A stretch of DNA of 21,152 nucleotides, from positions 1 through 21,152 of IMG/VR virus record IMGVR_UViG_3300032242_000780; one strand, written 5' to 3'. The notes under the pieces were generated by a model. It was not told the origin of the DNA. It did not search any database and saw only the letters and a program-made list of their open reading frames with translations. Shown here piece by piece: positions 20,994-21,152 of the stretch. Within the stretch, counting starts at the first letter, position 1, and every line of letters starts with the position of its first letter. The position numbers and the translations under genes were made by a program. Source of the stretch: a virus.

Positions 20994-21152
20994 AGCTTGG
21001 ATATTTCCTTCACGGACTGATCCACCAATTTGATGGAACGGAACTTATACGGCTTAAGCTCAATCAATCCATCTTGCTTTAAACGATGAACAATCCTGTG
21101 GATGTTGGACTTTGAAGACAAACCAATACTCTTGGCTATCACCTGATAACTA
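20990..21152 (-). CDS. Partial winged-helix DNA-binding protein upstream of terL (possible small terminase)
   Basis: The frame is open from the right edge (first full codon at 21151) and gives 53 residues of C-terminal sequence, stopping at 20990 in an ATGA overlap with terL. It reads YQVIAKSIGLSSKSNIHRIV, then HRLKQDGLIELKPYKFRSIK and LVDQSVKEIS. The helix-turn-helix with a following wing (IAKSIGL-SKSNIHRIVHRLK-DGLIE) resembles the LexA N-terminal domain type. Its position fits the small terminase, which recognises packaging DNA, but a transcription regulator is equally possible. The N-terminus is outside the window. Confidence 0.72.
   Translation of the reverse strand, partial: SYQVIAKSIGLSSKSNIHRIVHRLKQDGLIELKPYKFRSIKLVDQSVKEISKL

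Noticed and set aside
1-21152. Lysogeny, integrase, tRNA, transposon or attachment-site features
   Set aside because: I looked on both strands for these and saw no integrase, transposase, tRNA-like fold or terminal repeat; the winged-helix fragment at the right end alone does not support lysogeny.

Overview
This window reads as part of the virion-structure and DNA-packaging module of an uncultivated tailed double-stranded DNA phage (Caudoviricetes). Every supported gene lies on the minus strand, so the natural reading order runs from the right end to the left end. Diagnostic genes are a terminase large subunit, a portal with a very long helical C-terminus, a GroES-like co-chaperonin, a scaffold-like protein, a major capsid protein and a head-tail adaptor. 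The host cannot be read from the sequence. A sigma70-type promoter and AAGGAG ribosome-binding sites point to an ordinary bacterial host, and several families resemble genes from freshwater and marine phage metagenomes (from memory, not searched). No tape-measure or tail-tube gene is visible, which fits a short-tailed podovirus-like virion, but the left edge cuts into a gene and more tail genes may follow.

Layout in transcription order. (1) 21152-16694, packaging and portal: a partial winged-helix protein, TerL, portal and a small portal-coupled protein. (2) 16701-13120, head assembly: GroES-like protein, scaffold-like protein, an unknown, a Ser/Thr/Gly-rich virion protein and the Mu gpT-like major capsid protein, closed by a strong terminator. 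(3) 13113-12966, the only real regulatory region: terminator, a good sigma70 promoter, an operator-like inverted repeat and a leader hairpin. (4) 12965-11730, two beta-rich structural proteins. (5) 11737-9088, an unusual run of eleven very small genes, mostly basic and rich in Gly, Lys, Met or His, including a holin-like protein. (6) 9085-5309, head completion and adaptor proteins, with two more small KGG or basic proteins, a zinc-ribbon protein and two beta-rich structural proteins. (7) 5307-1, a host-contact region: a 20-residue tandem-repeat protein, a fibre-base protein, a glycine-rich adhesin, a small fibre-associated protein and a large partial protein with a duplicated beta domain.

The genes are packed very tightly. 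Start and stop codons commonly overlap by 1, 4 or 8 bases (TAATG, ATGA), so translation is probably coupled along long polycistronic mRNAs. No stretch longer than about 150 bases lacks a gene. Three genes lie outside the longer open reading frames starting with ATG: 9088-9264, 9494-9625 and the large partial gene 1-2008, which has no stop in the window.

The most interesting material is the small-protein cluster with its shared KGG motifs and shared C-terminal tag, the paired exchangeable N-terminal anchors on two unrelated host-contact proteins, beta-domain insertions into both head-completion proteins, and the compact regulatory island after the capsid gene.
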